Program-made: the position numbers and the translations under genes
The notes under the pieces: model-generated
The model's input: only the letters and a program-made list of their open reading frames with translations
What the model was told of the DNA's origin: nothing
Databases searched by the model: none
Shown: in pieces, positions 49,150-61,207 of the stretch
Layout: the number at the start of each line of letters is the position of its first letter
Position numbering within the stretch: the first letter of the stretch is position 1
NCBI RefSeq assembly: GCF_010015445.1
Contig: NC_053128.1
Span: 12,684,184-12,748,183 of the forward strand
From: Perca fluviatilis
Taxonomy: Eukaryota > Chordata > Actinopteri > Perciformes > Percidae
Direction: 5' to 3'
DNA length: 64,000 nt

Positions 49150-49640
49150 GCCCCCCCATTAACCTGGAGATCAAAGGATTGCGACGGTAAGGACAAACCA
49201 GGAAATCTCTGCACATGGCAGGGCGCCATTCAACATGGTCAATGTGACGACAGATGGAGTGTTTTTCCCCGCTGCAGTCATTCCAAGGGGGTAAGCCTCG
49301 CTTCAGAACTCGAACCTCCTATGGCGCCATTCTGATGCTACAAAACGATCACCCTCCCGTTAGCATTCCATTGACTGCCATTCATTTTGACGTCACTTTG
49401 ACAGCGAATAACTTTACATCTGAAGCGTGTAAAGACTCTATTTGTCCATTGTTTATTTCTAAAGAAACACGTCAATGTTTAAAAGGCTCCATTACCTTGT
49501 ACCTCACGTTATGGCTCCGTAGCAGACGTTTTTGTAACGGTTGTGTCATAACCACGCGACTTACTGTCGCATAGTAGAGGAATTACCATATAAGAGAAGC
49601 TCGCAGGCAGTTTCGACTTACATGAGCTGTTTAGGTTTAA
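49150..49640. repeat. probable dispersed repeat segment
   Basis: The stretch near 49370-49570 (ccattgactgccattcattt, agactctatttgtccattgt, catagtagaggaattacc) resembles a repeat I recall from several fish genomes. No termini or second copy are visible in this window, so the assignment is weak. Confidence 0.35.
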
Positions 49641-50446
49641 TTACTAATGTTAACTGGCATTTTAGTTAGCAATAATTAGCCTGTGCCCATGTTATCTCCT
49701 TACATATACCTACGCTCTCCGTCTCTGCAAGATTGGGAATGATTGAGATTTCTCTTGGCACAGCTACCAGAAGACTTCCGACTTTCAGACAGGTTGCTCA
49801 CGTCACATCTACGTTGTCTCTCTCAGTCGGATGCTGCGCAGTAACGCTCAGCGGAAAAGTGCTTCTAATATCCTTCACTGGTCTCCGTCCAGAGCAACGG
49901 GATCTGTTGGTCCAGTTTATATACTGTCTGTGATTCATTCCACAGATATATAGTTACTAAACTCAGTTTGCAGATTACAATATGACATGCAAATATGACC
50001 TTCGCCACGTCTCTTACTTGCACTGGATTTGCTTGCACTTTTTATACTGTACTTCTTTCTTCTTTGATGAGTTTAACATTATTTGATACCCTAATTAAAG
50101 ACCTCTTGTGTTTGTGACATGTCCTGCACCGAAAAACCACGGACACATTCTCAAAAGAACTTTTGGGAATGTCTGAGACACATTCATCTTCAAAGGAGGA
50201 TTACATTTCAAAGTCAAACTATTAAGTCGGAGCCTTCCGTTTAGTTTCAAATGAATGATACACCTATAATTAGCTTTGATACCACAACTGTTAGGGAGAG
50301 CTGCGATAACACACGGCTGCATGCTTGACTGTGTACACTAGCTTAGAATGGATTAGTTCATACGTGTGTGCCTAAATCAAACTTTATAACCGTTTGAAAA
50401 CGTGTGCGCCTCATGTATCTTACATACTGAGTGTGCCCACTCTCTG

Positions 50447-50479
<33 letters not shown>

Positions 50480-51345
50480 TGTGTATGTGAGAGTGAGTGT
50501 ATGTCTCACTGGGAGTGTTACATATCTAATTGCTGTATGCTTTAATAATTTACATTCCCTACTCTCTGATGCCCATCATTAAGAAATGAGGGAATTACCC
50601 TCAGCTATATTAGTGTGTGCACGTGGGTATGTGTGTGCACGTGTGTGTGTGTGTGTGTTTGTGCACATTAGGATTGCTTCGGTGTACTCACACATCCTCG
50701 AGAAAGTGTGTGTTTGAGCATACTGTTGGGAGAGTTTGTATTTGTGCACCTATCATAGAAGTGGACGTGTCTGAGCATATCACTGCATGTCCCTTTGTGT
50801 GTGCGCTCATGAATGTGTGTGTGCTCATGAATGTGTGTGTGCGTGCATGTATGTATGGCCCTTGTGTGTGTATGTATGTGTGTGTGTGTGTGTGTATGTG
50901 TGTGCGTGCGCGTTCTCTGAACCTCTTCCGACCATTACGGTAAGTGTACATTATTCATTGTGGCCTGCCAAGATCATTATCAACAGAGAGCAAAGATGGA
51001 CAGAAGGAAATGAAAGGCTGATTGGAGGAGCATGGGAAGCACGTTTTGTCCTGTTCGATAAATGGCAAAACATTTTTTACCTTTTGTCACCACCTCCAGT
51101 ACTGTATTTTATCTCAGATCTTGGCATCTAACCACCTGAACTCAAATGTTTATCAATGTTCTGTAAATTTGCCCTCACGATGCTTACTCACATCCCAAGC
51201 ACTGTGTATTATCTTTTGTTTTACAGCTTAACTGGAGCTAAACTATACCATGCTTGAAATTGAGTACCCATGAAAAAAGCATTGCAGAGGACTCTATACA
51301 CATTCCCCGTTAGCTAGGGTGTAATTTCCACTGGGGAAAGGGAGG
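49641..51345. other. flanking sequence with GT-rich tracts
   Basis: (GT)n at 50448-50492 (interrupted), GT-rich 50610-50660 and 50800-50915 with gaatgtgtgtgtgctcat duplicated. No gene supported. Confidence 0.5.
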
Positions 51346-51352
51346 ACATGTC

Positions 51353-51765
51353 GGTCAGTGTTACGCTTATCAGTTCAATTTTCCGAGCACAAATGGAAAT
51401 TTGGAAAAACAGAAAAATGGGTTCAAATATCAAATTTTTAATTTTTTTCCACCTTGACAAATTAAAGTCAAAAGTTTTTTTAATCGTCTCTCTGTTAAAA
51501 ATGCATCCATTAGCTCCAATTACTCAATACTGCAATGGTATTCTCTTCCTCTACTTTGCGGAATATGCAGGTCATTAACTGCATATGGACCAAAATGAAA
51601 AACTGATTGCAACTGATTGTTTCGAGGTGGGGGGGGCGAGGCGTAGCTAGGCGGAACGAGGGAGAGAATACCATCGCAGTATTGAATAATTGGAGCCCAG
51701 ACGCAATTTTGTAATTTTCTAAATTTCTGATCCTCTGAATAAAAACAGAAAATTGGAACACTTTC
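51353..51765 (-). mobile_element. foldback-type element, copy A (truncated)
   Basis: Collinear with the reverse complement of 55946-56498: ggtcagtg..cgcttatcagttcaatttt at the start, then aatactgcaatggtattctc, ggtcattaactgcatatgga, gcgtagctaggcgga and aataattggagcccagacg. The right outer arm is missing after about 51765. Confidence 0.75.
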
Positions 51766-52164
51766 AAATTGTGAACATTTTTGATTCTATAAAATGATTC
51801 TCTCACGTTTTTGCGATCAGTCCCTATATTAAAAAAATAAAAGTAAGACATCTTTTTCTCATACATTGTTACACACAATGTATAATTTATGATCAACTTA
51901 ATAATTTCCTGGACTTTGAATCATCATAGTCCCCTTAATGTATGTAGAAACGCAGGAAATGGGATTCAAATAGAAAACATTTAGACCCCCAGACTCCCTG
52001 TTTTCTGCCCCCCTCCACACACACACACACACACACTCCTCAAACCAAAGTAACAACCATGCCTGTTAGTGTGACATACTGTAAAATGTGTGATTTTGAG
52101 TAGAAAGTACTGTAAAAAAATTATTTTCTGCATAAACTTACTAATGCTGGATCTGGATTTTGTT
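51766..52164. other. unique sequence, nothing recognised
   Basis: A short CA tract at 52017-52036 only. Confidence 0.45.
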
Positions 52165-52510
52165 AGGCTCATCCATGGCTTCATGAAATGTTTTAAGATT
52201 CACGCCTTCATCACTTCCAGAATTGACTACTGCAACAGCGTCCTCTATGGTTCATCTGCTAAAGCCTTAAATAAACTTCCATACATCCCAAACTCTGCTG
52301 CCCGCCTCCTCACCCACACCCGTTCCCGTGATGGCATCACTCCCATCCTTCAGAACCTCCACTGGCTCCCTGTTTCCCAACGGATCCAGTTTAAAGTCCT
52401 GCTCCTCACCCACAAAGCCCTCCATAACCAGGCTCCTTCCTACCAACACAGACGCCACAATTCCCCCCACGTAGTGTAAAGCGCTATATAAATAAAATGT
52501 ATTATTATTA
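52165..52510 (+). mobile_element. L2-type LINE fragment (end of reverse transcriptase plus 3' tail)
   Basis: The reading frame contains ITSRIDYCNSVLYG, NSAARLLTHTRSRDGITPIL and LHWLPVSQRIQFKVLLLTHKA, typical of the C-terminal part of L2/CR1-clade reverse transcriptases. It then jumps to tgtaaagcgctatataaata and an (ATT)n tail. The usual last ~60 codons are missing, so this copy is 5'-truncated and has an internal deletion. Not functional. Confidence 0.85.
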
Positions 52511-52514
52511 TTAA

Positions 52515-53168
52515 AGGTATTGTGGAGGATTTTCTTTTTCCGGGTGGATCATCAAGACTATTGGTCCTCCTAGTTGTCAATCATTCTGGCGCTATGTTTA
52601 CGTAAGGCCGTCGTACGTGCTCGTCCCTAGGGTAGTTTTCGCTTTCTGCGCATGAATACTTTCAGGTGTATATGTGTGGTGAGCTACGAGTGTCTACGAA
52701 AGGTATGACAAGAAGAGAAAGGCCTCTGAAACAAGACCGGAGTGTTTTTGGGAGAATGTTTCACACGCTGGCGTGCGCTAAAAGCACAGGTTGGGCTCTC
52801 CACTGATGCCTCAGTCGCGAAGTTTCTACTCGACAGGTAAAGTTTGGCATGCTATTTGGAGAAATCCATTTAAAATCACCGCTAGTGAAAGTTGATGTAA
52901 GCTATGATTAGCGATGCTAGCCCTGGCACAAGTCACGCACCGCACAGACACGGTAAACATCTCAATTTGTGAAAAAGTGCAAATCTTCTTTTGGAAAGTA
53001 GGCTTGTATGAACCATGCCGACAGCAACTTGTAAACAGTGCACTCTCGTGCACACGTTTAATAGGCGTTACGTCTCGGGAGCAGGTAGAGTGTTGCGCAT
53101 GTGCATTTTTTCAAAAAGTGGAGAGGGCGGATCTTTTCTAAAATTCGTGAAAATCCTCCACTATACCT
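52515..53168. mobile_element. TTAA-target MITE inserted in the L2 tail
   Basis: The left end aggtattgtggaggattttc and the right end gaaaatcctccactatacct are inverted copies. TTAA at 52511-52514 and 53169-53172. The left TTAA is part of the L2 (ATT)n tail, so the MITE landed in it. No coding capacity. Confidence 0.88.
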
Positions 53169-53172
53169 TTAA

Positions 53173-53837
53173 GTCAAACTGGCAACCCAATTACATTACT
53201 GCTTGCATGCATCTGTGTAAGCATATTCGTCTTCTATTCTATAAAAACCATACAGAATTTGATTGTATTAGTACAGTAACAAGCAAAAAGAGAAATGGGT
53301 AATATTGTATGGGTCTATAATTGCTGCAACATTTTCTAATAATTTCCAAGACGTTTCCTGGAAAGAAATCTGTAATTGGGATATGTTTAGGTAAATACAT
53401 ATAGTGTTCAATTGATACACTACAATAAATGATAAATAATTCCAATTATTGGATAGAGTAACCCCGATCTGTAAAAGAAAGTGTTACAATAGCAGGAAAT
53501 GTCAGTTAACATGCACCTATTACCCACAAATTACGTTATCCTGTGTTATTTAAATACGAGAACAAAGTGATGGTCAGCAAATCAAGTTCGCCAAATGACA
53601 TATTAATACACAATATATACACAATCCCCTGTGTCACGGCCAGAGTAATGTTTCCTGTCAAAGAGAGTATGTTCATTGCATGTGGATGATCCAGCAGAAC
53701 TGTGTCCAGAGAATCACAGTCAGAGGCTCGCAGACCTGGTTATCCAAAATCTGTGGACCCACAATGTCTCTGATAGAGAGCGCGTTCGGTCAAACATAAT
53801 GTTTATAATGCTCAAATCATCTTTCATACTTAAAAAA
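53173..53837. other. unique sequence, nothing recognised
   Basis: AT-rich, no supported feature. Confidence 0.45.
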
Positions 53838-53848
53838 CTGAAGGTTCG

Positions 53849-53942
53849 TGGCCGATTAGCTCAGTTGGTAGAGCCCTCTCTCTCCCCTTTCATATCTCAG
53901 CTTTCCTTTCTAATAAAGGCAGAAATGCCCCCCCAAAAAAAC
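53849..53942 (+). mobile_element. internally deleted tRNA-derived SINE with target duplication
   Basis: It starts tggccgattagctcagttgg (A box) and passes straight from ggtagag into ccctctctctcccctttcat, the body of the SINE at 40475. About 88 bp are missing, including the anticodon arm and B box. It keeps the tail taataaaggcagaaatgccc and A-rich end. CTGAAGGTTCG flanks both sides exactly (53838-53848, 53943-53953). Confidence 0.88.
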
Positions 53943-53953
53943 CTGAAGGTTCG

Positions 53954-54980
53954 ATAAAACTGTACAAGCCTATCTTTTTCCTTTTGCTTATTTCAAATAA
54001 GCAATATTCTTGAATGACGCCATAGTAATGACTTGCATGCCCAGTGCAACAGTGCAATGTTTCTTTCATTCTGTCTTCATTTCCCAAAAGCATATTCACA
54101 CTGTCAACTATCTCTCTTTTCATTGTAAGGCAGTTGTATAAAATACCATTGGGATACTCCGCCTAAAGCCAAAGTGAATTAGGTTAATTATTTCTTAATA
54201 AGCTTTACGAAGATAATGCAACAGGACCGCAGAGGCACGGCGGCATTTTTTTTTTTCAATTTAATGCTTCAGATAAAAAAATAAAAACAAATACATAAAA
54301 TAAGGAATTATGAGGCAGACTAGGTCTAAGAGGAAGAGAAAACCCATATAGAGAGAGACATAAAGGCCAACAAATCCAATTTGCAATTCAAAACTTAAAG
54401 GCTGAATGTCCAAATTGACACCATTGGATTTGTGTGATTACACAGAGTAAACATCTGCTGCCATTATGACAGGAAAAAAAATTCAGGCGTGAAAATGCTG
54501 AGTACGGGCACTTTTTCTATCCAGCAACACCCCATTAGCATGGGCAGGTTTTTATTTCCGGCCTCCTTTTTGTTCCATCGAGCAAAACACACAAAAACAT
54601 TGTCAACAGCAGAACAGCTATTTATTTCTCTAGGCTGTGCTAATTCTCTTGTTGGCTTCATTTTCATAAATTATCCAATGTAAAAGTCTGATCTGACACA
54701 AATTGTATTTTATTATTTTGCTGATCCAGTTGTTAGAGAAAGTAACTGGCTCAAATCGTAAAAAAAAGTAAAAAAAAAAAAAAAAAGATACTTATCAGAA
54801 ATAATAGCATAACCTGCCTCTCTTAGTTATGCTATTATAATTCTAGACTGCCGGGGAAGTTCCTTCCTTCCTATGACGCAATGTCTCTTTTCATTCGTTT
54901 CCTTTTGTGTGCATCCTTGTCCCAGAAATGCTTGCTACTAACCTAGCTCTGGGGGAGTTTACTCCTTATGTTAAGTCCTT
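53954..54980. other. unique sequence; possible conserved block 54420-54680
   Basis: T run at 54247-54256, A run at 54770-54786. Bases 54420-54680 are dense in short AT-rich motifs but have no simple repeat. No exon recognised. Confidence 0.4.
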
Positions 54981-54984
54981 ATGT

Positions 54985-55477
54985 TTCTTCTTCACCCAGA
55001 ATATTGCCTTGGATTAGGGTGGCACCAAGACCTGGGTCTTGGGTGCAGCTGTCGCTGTGGACCTGCTACACCCCGCTACGCTCTGCGATTCCCTGCTGCG
55101 TCCACTGCGTCCACCCATGCTCTGCTGTGCCACGCTACACCCCGTAACGCCCTGCTGTGCCCTATTATGACGTGAACTACTACGACTACCATTGCAGTCA
55201 CTGTTCCTTTATCTTTATAATGACTATTATTGCCACTGTTCATCACACCCCCAACCGGCCCGTCAGACACCGCCTACCAAGAGTCTGGGTCTGCCGAGGT
55301 TTCTTCCTAAAAGGGAGTTTTTCCTCGCCACTGTCGCAATAGCCACTGTTAATGCTTGCTCTTGGGGGAATTATTAGAATTGTAAATTATAGAGTGTGGT
55401 CTAGACCTACTCTATCTGTAAAGTGTCTCGAGATAACTCTGTTGTGGTTTGATACTATAAATAAAATTGAATTGAAA
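54985..55477 (+). mobile_element. LINE 3' UTR fragment
   Basis: Landmarks tgccgaggtttcttcctaaa, agggagtttttcctcgccac, tctgtaaagtgtctcgagat and the terminal actataaataaaattgaatt are those of a widespread fish non-LTR element 3' end (from memory). The 5' boundary is uncertain. Confidence 0.65.
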
Positions 55478-55811
55478 TACAGAAAGGACAGTGAGAGAGA
55501 GAGAGAGAGTTTGTAAAAGGGAGAGCCTGAGAGAAAAGAAGAAACGAGGAGTAAACTAAGAAGTAAAAGAGAGACAGAAAGAAGAGGGTGGCTGGGAGAG
55601 AAATGAGAAAACAAACTGAGCATGGAGATGCAGGCAGACTCGCTAGACTGTAGTATTGCTTTGAGGATTTCATCTTTCTCTCTAATTAGCTCACAATAAC
55701 GGTCCGTGCCAGAGAAGCTAAAAGAAATCTGAAATTATTTCTTTTCTCTTCAGTTTTATGATACAGTTAATCTCGATTTATCCCACGAGTACAGACAAAT
55801 GTGTTTGTGTT

Positions 55812-55867
<56 letters not shown>

Positions 55868-55945
55868 CAAGTGTTGTATGTGCCTCTAAACTATTTTTTT
55901 TTAATCGTCTCTCTGTTAACAAGGTTTTGAAGGAATGGTTTTGCA
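55478..55945. other. flanking sequence with (GT)n and a shared 25-bp piece
   Basis: (GT)n at 55816-55864. Bases 55894-55918 (ttttttaatcgtctctctgt core) also occur inside foldback copy A at 51475-51499, so part of another family member may precede copy B. Confidence 0.6.
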
Positions 55946-56498
55946 GGGTCAGTGTAACGCTTATCAGTTCAATTTTCTAAGCACAAACGGACATTTGGAA
56001 AAACAGAAAAATGGGTTCAAATATCCAATTTTTCATTTTTTTCCACCCTTGACAAATTAAAAAAATTTGATCTTGAAACTGTTTTTCCAATTTTCTGTTT
56101 TTTAGGATCAGAAATTTAGAAAATTACAAAATTGCGCCTGGGCTCCAATTATTCAATGCTGCGATGGTATTCTCTCCCTCCTTCCGCCTAGCTACGCCCC
56201 GCCCCCCCCACTCAAAACCATCAGTTGCAAGCACCTCTGACCCCAAAGTCTATCAGTTTTATTTTCTTTTTTGGTCCATATGCAGTTAATGACCTGCATA
56301 TTCTGCAAAGTAGAGAAAGAGAATACCATTGCAGTATTGAATAATTGGAGCCCAGACGAAAAACAGGTTAAAGATCCAATTTTTGAATTTGTCAAGGTGG
56401 AAAAAAAAAGAAAAATTGGATATTTGAACCCATTTTTCTATTTTTCCAAATGTCCGTTTGTGCTTAGAAAATTGAACTGATAAGCATTACGCTGACCC
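55946..56498 (+). mobile_element. foldback-type element, copy B (complete)
   Basis: The outer arms gggtcagtgtaacgcttatc and gataagcattacgctgaccc are inverted and extend about 110 bp through ttggaaaaacagaaaaatgg. An inner inverted pair lies around gctccaattattcaatgc (near 56140) and tattgaataattggagc (near 56335). TGCA flanks both ends (55942-55945, 56499-56502). No ORF with transposase features. Confidence 0.8.
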
Positions 56499-56502
56499 TG
56501 CA

Positions 56503-57799
56503 GGTATGCTGCATGTTGTTCAGTCTAAAAATGACTTGTAGCAGATTCTACTAAACATTTACAAATACAGTAAATGGACGTTAAGTAACAAACGTCACCT
56601 GCCTCTGACAGGCTCTACAAATGTGTTCTTCACCCAGAGCAGCGAACAGATTCACATTAGCTGTGTTATGGCAGCTGATTTTTCATAGTGGGTGGACGCA
56701 CACTAAAATAACATCAGAACTAAAAAGCGTTCCGAGAGCATTTACAGTATATGTGCCAAGGCTGCACAATCCTCTACATCTGTTATTTTGATTATAGAAA
56801 ATGTTTCAAGGCTTTTTTAATCAATAAAAGCAATAGGCAATCATGCTGCCTTTTGGTGCTGAAAAGAGGAAGTACATGGCATTGTACAAGGATGGATAGT
56901 GCAAGGTGTAAAGTGAATCAGACCAAAAGCCATCACATTTTTGCGGGAAACTCAGAGTCGATGTGTGTATGCGAAATGCGTTCAAGAATAATGCCAACGC
57001 TAGGTCCCCATTCATTAACATCACTCTTGTGTTCCCGAGTGTGAATGCTAAACAATGAGTCACTACCACTAACACTAACAGTGAATCAAAGACTAGTTTC
57101 ACACTTTTGATTAGTGACAAAGACTTTGGGGCAGCAGGGAGACAGACAGGATTGCTTGTAATGGATTATTGAGCACGCTTCAGCATAACAATTTGCTGTT
57201 TTGTCACAGTGTGATAGAGGAAATGGCAACTGCTTTGTCAATGCTTTGTTGTCGAGTACTTTTCGATGGTTGTGTTCAATTTTAACTTTGTCTATTTGAA
57301 TCGGTGTAGAGAATAAGGAATGCATCTGTATTCGTAATTTCACTTCCTATTGAACTCCTTGATCTTAACAGAAAATTCACCAAGAGCTTATATAACACAC
57401 GATGAATGAAAGCAATTCAAGTGAATGCTTTTCACAAATCCAATCAAACACTCACAAAAAAAAAAAATAACTGAATGTTTTTGCAGTTTCTGAAGGTTTG
57501 AGTCACATAAAGCTGCAGAGATTTCACCCCGCTGCAGCGCGGCATTTGATCGGATTCTGTGTGATTTGCGCTCCCAAACACTTGAAAGCTAACGAGGCAA
57601 ATTTAGGCAGATGAGATGAACAGGTATGCTACATAATGTGAGGGGGGGAAAAAAAACACACTAAGACGAATGAGATTGGCTGCTGATGCCTGGATGGGAA
57701 GAAAAAAAAAACGGCGTCTGAAGTTGAAAGAGAAAGAAAAACGCAGTAGGAAAAGGAGCAGAGTGAAGGGAATGATGGAAAGAGGAAGTAAGAGACACC

Positions 57800-57802
<3 letters not shown>
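56503..57802. other. unique sequence, nothing recognised
   Basis: No exon or repeat boundary supported. Confidence 0.45.
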
Positions 57803-57872
<70 letters not shown>

Positions 57873-58306
57873 ATGCACACACACGCACACACCCGCACGT
57901 CTTCAGATGTACAACTCAAAATGTGCCAAAAGCAGCCGGGTTCATACTTTCCCAAACTGTAAAATAGATAATTAGACTTGTTATGAGCGTGTTTAACGTG
58001 TGTGTGTCTATGTGGTTGTCTGATGTGTGTGTGCGTGCTGACTGTTTGAAGCAAAAGCCTGCGCAAATAACTAGCAAGTTTGAGCTTTCATTGCAGCACA
58101 CATACTACACACACACACACACACACATACACACACACATACATGCACACATACACTACACATACACACACACAGCACCAATACAGCCCACATTCTTGTC
58201 CGGCCAAGACCAACATCTCTGTGTTTTTCCACAATAAGAGCGGCTCATTCGACACAGGAGCTATGTTTGTGCGAGAGTCCTTTCATCCGCCCACCGCAAC
58301 ATGTGT

Positions 58307-58365
<59 letters not shown>
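57803..58365. repeat. long (CA)n and (GT)n tracts, inverted pair
   Basis: (AC)n 57803-57870 (68 bp), a CA/TACA-rich stretch 58105-58175, and (GT)n 58302-58365. The first and last are reverse complements about 430 bp apart. Confidence 0.95.
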
Positions 58366-58369
<4 letters not shown>

Positions 58370-58876
58370 AGCATGCGTGTGTCTGAACATCCAGAAGGCA
58401 GTGTTTGTTTCTCCTAAACACAAGCGGAGTCTCTACTTCCCATATCCCTCTTTTTCACATCGTGCCTCTCAGGCCCATCTTTTTCTTTCATGAAACATTT
58501 CTGGTGGTAAAAAGTAATTGTTTTCATCCAAATGTTAGTGCCAGTCCCAATACTTATTTATTTATTTTTTTTCTCCAAACCTCATGGTCTTGTAAACATA
58601 TCTTTACATTGCAGCTGTCAAATTAACTGCACGCTTGCCTTCTTCTGTATCTTTTCTCCTCTTTTCCCTCCATCTCTCTATCCCTGTCCCTGCTTTTCTT
58701 TTCCCATGCTGTTGTGTTCCGTGGGGTATGTCCGTCCATTGGGACCATCCCATTTAAGCCACAGTCCAGGCCCACAGATGCCTGCTCCCCAGAGAGCGGA
58801 CCAACAAGCTGGTGTAATTGAGACATCTCCAGGAGGACAGCAGTGCAGCAGCTACGTCTTAGTACTTGGGTTCTTA
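58366..58876. other. unique sequence, nothing recognised
   Basis: Pyrimidine-rich around 58640-58710. The minus-strand frame near 58826-58690 is open but has no recognisable domain or splice context. Confidence 0.4.
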
Positions 58877-58878
58877 CA

Positions 58879-59109
58879 AAACAACTTTATTTATCGGAGA
58901 CAGAGACAGTACATACGCCCACTACTGCTGATACAGCTACTGTATCAGTGAAACTAATTCTGTTCCCACTAATACATCTACTGCTATGCCAGCTACTACA
59001 GTGCTATACACTTACTACAGCCTCTACTGATTCTGGAACTGGTACTAGACTTAATTAATATGCAAAGTTTATATATGTACTATACATGAAGTCACACACA
59101 CACACAAAT

Positions 59110-59140
<31 letters not shown>

Positions 59141-59361
59141 AACAAAATAATCCTTTATTTATGGGAGACAAATACAGTACATACGGCCACTACTGCTGAT
59201 ACAGCTACTGTACCAGTGAAACTAATTCTGTTCCCACTAATACATCTACTGCTATGCCAGCTACTACAGTGCTATACACTGACTACAGCCTCTACTGATT
59301 CTGGAACTGGTACTAGACTTAATTCATATGCATAGTATACATATGTACTATACATGAAGCC
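58879..59361 (+). repeat. tandem duplication of a ~210-bp segment separated by (CA)n
   Basis: Bases from about 58880 to 59088 recur from about 59148 to 59358 with an offset of 268 bp. Shared landmarks are gtgaaactaattctgttccc, actaatacatctactgctat, gccagctactacagtgctat and ttctggaactggtactagac. About a dozen base differences, so a fairly recent event. A CA tract (59096-59135) lies between. Confidence 0.93.
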
Positions 59362-61199
59362 GTTGTTTTTCGGGAAATGAAAAAAAAAAAAGGCAAATTT
59401 GAAAACATTTTATTGAGCTATTTACCTCAGACGAAGTCAGACGAAATTGCTTGGCCACCGTTTAGTTATTTGTAAAACCCACAGGCAGACGTAAAGGGTG
59501 ACCAATAGCATTGATTTATAAAAAAAATAAATAAAAAAAAAAGACAAAATATGGAGATCCAAGTACAGCACACATTAGGTACATTCATTCAGTTGTCAGT
59601 TTATTAGGTACACACCTACCTGAAACTAATGCAGTCTAATAAAACAGTTTGGCAATAAAGCCTCCAGTCATGAAGCTTATAAAAATTGTTTTTTGTTGTT
59701 GTTGGAATGAACAGATTTCTTTCTTTGTTTCAATAGTGGCTTGTAGGCACGGCGGAATACATTCCTGAAGCACATGTTAAGGGGCTAGCAGTCTGCCTGG
59801 GTATTATCATCAGTTTAACAAGGCAGTGAGTGAGTGAGAAACAATCTCATTTGAAAGTGCAGATTAGTTTGCTGCATCGAATAGAAAAGCCTGAATAGAC
59901 TAAATGGAGAAGTCCCTTTTATCCTGAAGCGTGAAATTACGTTAGGGCCCAGTCCATTACACACACATGTAAGGATATATGGGGGGAAATATAGTGGGCA
60001 TGCACACTCTTATGGATATGCATGTGATGCATGTTGAATTCTACATATACACTTACACAGTTGGTTCTCTACTCGCTTACACACATCAATACATTCATTT
60101 CCTTCCTCACTCTCTCATTACTTCTCTCCTAATTTCTTCTTATCCATATGCACACACATTGTCACTTTGTCATACTCTCTCTTTGTGGCACACACCTCCA
60201 CTGATACCACAGGTTTGTTGCACACCATATTTCGGAGCAGCGAAGGGATGCTTACTAATTAGCTTACTTGCTGTGAAGCAGGCAGCAATTAAAATCTAAA
60301 GAGTACAGGTGAAGCATTTTCTATAACTGCGGTTAAAATGTACAGTGAAGCTAAGACTGTTCATGAAATATGAAAGAAAAAAAAACCTGGGATGTACGTA
60401 TGAAATAGAAACATCTCTGTGTGGGACTTTATATTTTATGTAAAACTTGCCAATGGCTGCGGTGGAATTTAAACTTTTATAATGCTGATACGTGACAATC
60501 TATTTTTGATGCGTTCCCCTGCAAAGTGACAAAGAATATCTGAGTAGTTTTAGGAGACAAGGTTATAAAAAGTTATACTTCCACCATGTCCAGACATGAA
60601 CCCAGTTATCCTTTTACTTTCCATAATACTAATTGACTCTAATGCCTAAACAATGAGTTATTTGTTCACTATGTAAATAGCTTTACTCAAGTCAGTGTCT
60701 TTGTGCATTCTACAAGTCTTTGTAGCTATGTACATACTGTTTTAGGGAATGATAAATCCACACCAAACTGGCACATTTTTTAGACAGCAGCACATTTAAA
60801 CATGTGGCTATAGAAGATAACATAGAACATGCAGCAAAGGAAGTGAACACAAAATATTACTATTTAGGCAATTACCGTTTTTAACCTTACACATTTGATG
60901 ACATATTGCTCAGATGCCATTACTTTGACGGAATATAGTCAAGGGTGAAATCTTCAGTCAGACATTAGGGGGAAACAACTGGGTTGGGGGTAGGTGGAAT
61001 TCTTTGATCATAGGCCATTATAAACATTTCTATTTGTCATATAGATGGAGGGGGGAGATGTGAATCCCCGTCCCCAGCTGCGATTACAGTAAAGCGGTCT
61101 TACAGTAGAGGTGGCGTTACAATATTCTCTGAGATCGGTCGAGTGTGTGAATGTTCTTAAAACCCAGAAAGATGAGAATAGTGTTTGTAGCACTGAACG
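59362..61199. other. unique sequence, nothing recognised
   Basis: Short A runs only (59379-59390, 59518-59542). No gene supported. Confidence 0.45.
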
Positions 61200-61207
61200 G
61201 TCTAAAT

